Source: Stutzerimonas stutzeri KOS6 (lineage in GTDB: Bacteria; Pseudomonadota; Gammaproteobacteria; Pseudomonadales; Pseudomonadaceae). From it: DNA of 64,000 nucleotides. The position numbers and the translations under genes were made by a program. Positions 63,255 to 64,000 of this stretch are shown piece by piece. The first letter of the stretch is position 1. Each line of letters starts with the position of its first letter. The notes beneath the pieces are model-generated. The model was not told the origin of the DNA, ran no database searches, and worked only from the letters and a program-made list of their open reading frames with translations. The stretch is taken from positions 685,281-749,280 of the forward strand of contig NZ_KK020675.1 in NCBI RefSeq assembly GCF_000307775.2, in the 5' to 3' direction.

Positions 63255-64000
63255 CTGCTCAAACTCCCGCCCCATCCAGCTTGACGGTCGCTGGATGCCC
63301 GCTGCTCAGCGCTGTACTCCCGCTACGCTATGCGCTCGGCCCGACCCTGACAGTGGATACCAGCGCCTATGGCTTGCCAGCTGTACAGGGAGACTTTCCC
63401 GCAATAGGCGATTACTTCGAGCCCCTCCAGGGCCGTCCGCTGAACTACACCGCCCGCCTGTTACGCGATGGCTGGCTGTACGTCTGGCAGAGTGGCCTAA
63501 AACAACTGGTCGAGTACCGTGTCAGCGCGGCGGCTTTTACCCAGACAGCGCGCGGCGGCAAAGTCATCGACGGGCGTAGCCTGCCCTATTTACTCCTTCC
63601 CGCAGGAACACCGGCCATGTTGGCATGGTCGCCTCGCCAGTGGAGCGATAGCCAGTTCAACTCAGCCAAGGGAAAAGAGGATGTACGTCAGCGCGTGATG
63701 CGCACCATCACCCCTGGAGCAGCGCCATTCAGCGGTCAAGCCCGCACGATTCACGAACGTATCGGCGACTACATGGACGCCAACTGGTATGGCTGGAGTT
63801 GCGAGCCCTCTACCAGTCACCGCCCGGCATGGCCAAAGCTGCTCGACGACATGCAGCGCTGCGAGCAACAAGCCTATGCCTTGATCGACGACCCGTGGGG
63901 CGTATTGCTGGATCTGGCCAAGTTGCTTCGCGCTCGTCAGCAGGCGTTCAAAGTCACCCGGCAAGTGCACGGCGAAGATTGGGCAATGGCAGGAGTGCTC
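63251..64000 (+). CDS. T6SS effector with VasX-like N-terminus (partial, C-terminus outside window)
   Basis: The first 250 codons are open to the window end. SLTVAGCPLLSAVLPLRYAL, LLRDGWLYVWQSG and LPYLLLPAGTPAML resemble the conserved N-terminal region of VasX/BTH_I2691-type T6SS effectors, many of which carry C-terminal pore-forming membrane segments. Toxic part and any immunity gene are beyond the edge. Cognate to the preceding DUF4123 adaptor. Confidence 0.75.
   Translation, partial: MTAQTPAPSSLTVAGCPLLSAVLPLRYALGPTLTVDTSAYGLPAVQGDFPAIGDYFEPLQGRPLNYTARLLRDGWLYVWQSGLKQLVEYRVSAAAFTQTARGGKVIDGRSLPYLLLPAGTPAMLAWSPRQWSDSQFNSAKGKEDVRQRVMRTITPGAAPFSGQARTIHERIGDYMDANWYGWSCEPSTSHRPAWPKLLDDMQRCEQQAYALIDDPWGVLLDLAKLLRARQQAFKVTRQVHGEDWAMAGVL

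Overview
The window is GC-rich chromosomal DNA from a gammaproteobacterium of the Pseudomonas group, most likely Pseudomonas or Stutzerimonas. Supporting signs are the protein sequences, the gltX, uvrB and argF neighbourhoods, and many Pseudomonas-style REP palindromes. No prophage, transposase or CRISPR array is visible.

Bases 1-11373 (minus strand) hold an MSHA-type type IV pilus operon in the order mshI, a pilN-like gene, mshJ, K, L, M, N, E, G, B, A, C. The last gene runs off the left edge. Most junctions overlap. MshE carries two textbook c-di-GMP-binding motifs. Bases 11669-14350 hold dinB, a small exported protein, a thioesterase, and a tRNA cluster Ala-Glu-Ala-Glu behind a near-perfect promoter. 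Then come gltX, uvrB, an aromatic/aspartate aminotransferase, tRNA-Asn with a duplicated 3' end, a VanZ-like protein, grxD, argF, an iron-type ABC ATPase, tadA and a Tat-exported multicopper oxidase.

Bases 25901-32235 hold an accessory amino-acid ABC transport operon. It contains a solute-binding protein, two permeases, an argininosuccinate-lyase paralogue and two ATPases, with a divergent OccR/NocR-like LysR regulator. It looks like uptake and cleavage of an N-substituted (opine-like or N-succinyl) amino acid.

Bases 32484-59435 are the main accessory island, read here as a furan-carboxylate catabolic locus of the hmf type. Its core is a molybdenum hydroxylase (large subunit fused to a CoxG-like domain, FAD subunit, 2Fe-2S subunit), an acyl-CoA ligase and an enoyl-CoA-hydratase-family enzyme. 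This matches furoate to 2-furoyl-CoA to 5-hydroxy-2-furoyl-CoA to 2-oxoglutarate. A UbiD decarboxylase and a UbiX flavin prenyltransferase could feed in 2,5-furandicarboxylate. An aldehyde dehydrogenase, a ThDP enzyme and an SDR could feed in aldehydes, 2-oxoacids or alcohols. XdhC and MocA homologues mature the molybdenum cofactor. Three unrelated uptake systems (BenE-type, TRAP-TAXI, TRAP DctPQM), a TauE-type permease, and LysR and AraC regulators complete it. The substrate assignment is inference from gene content.

Bases 59832-64000 start a type VI secretion island: a palindromic upstream site and a -24/-12 sigma54 promoter ahead of hcp, vgrG, a DUF4123 adaptor and the start of a VasX-like effector that runs off the right edge. 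REP-like palindromes are spread over the core part and edges of the island, including one inside a 167-bp tandem duplication at the end of the benE-like gene.
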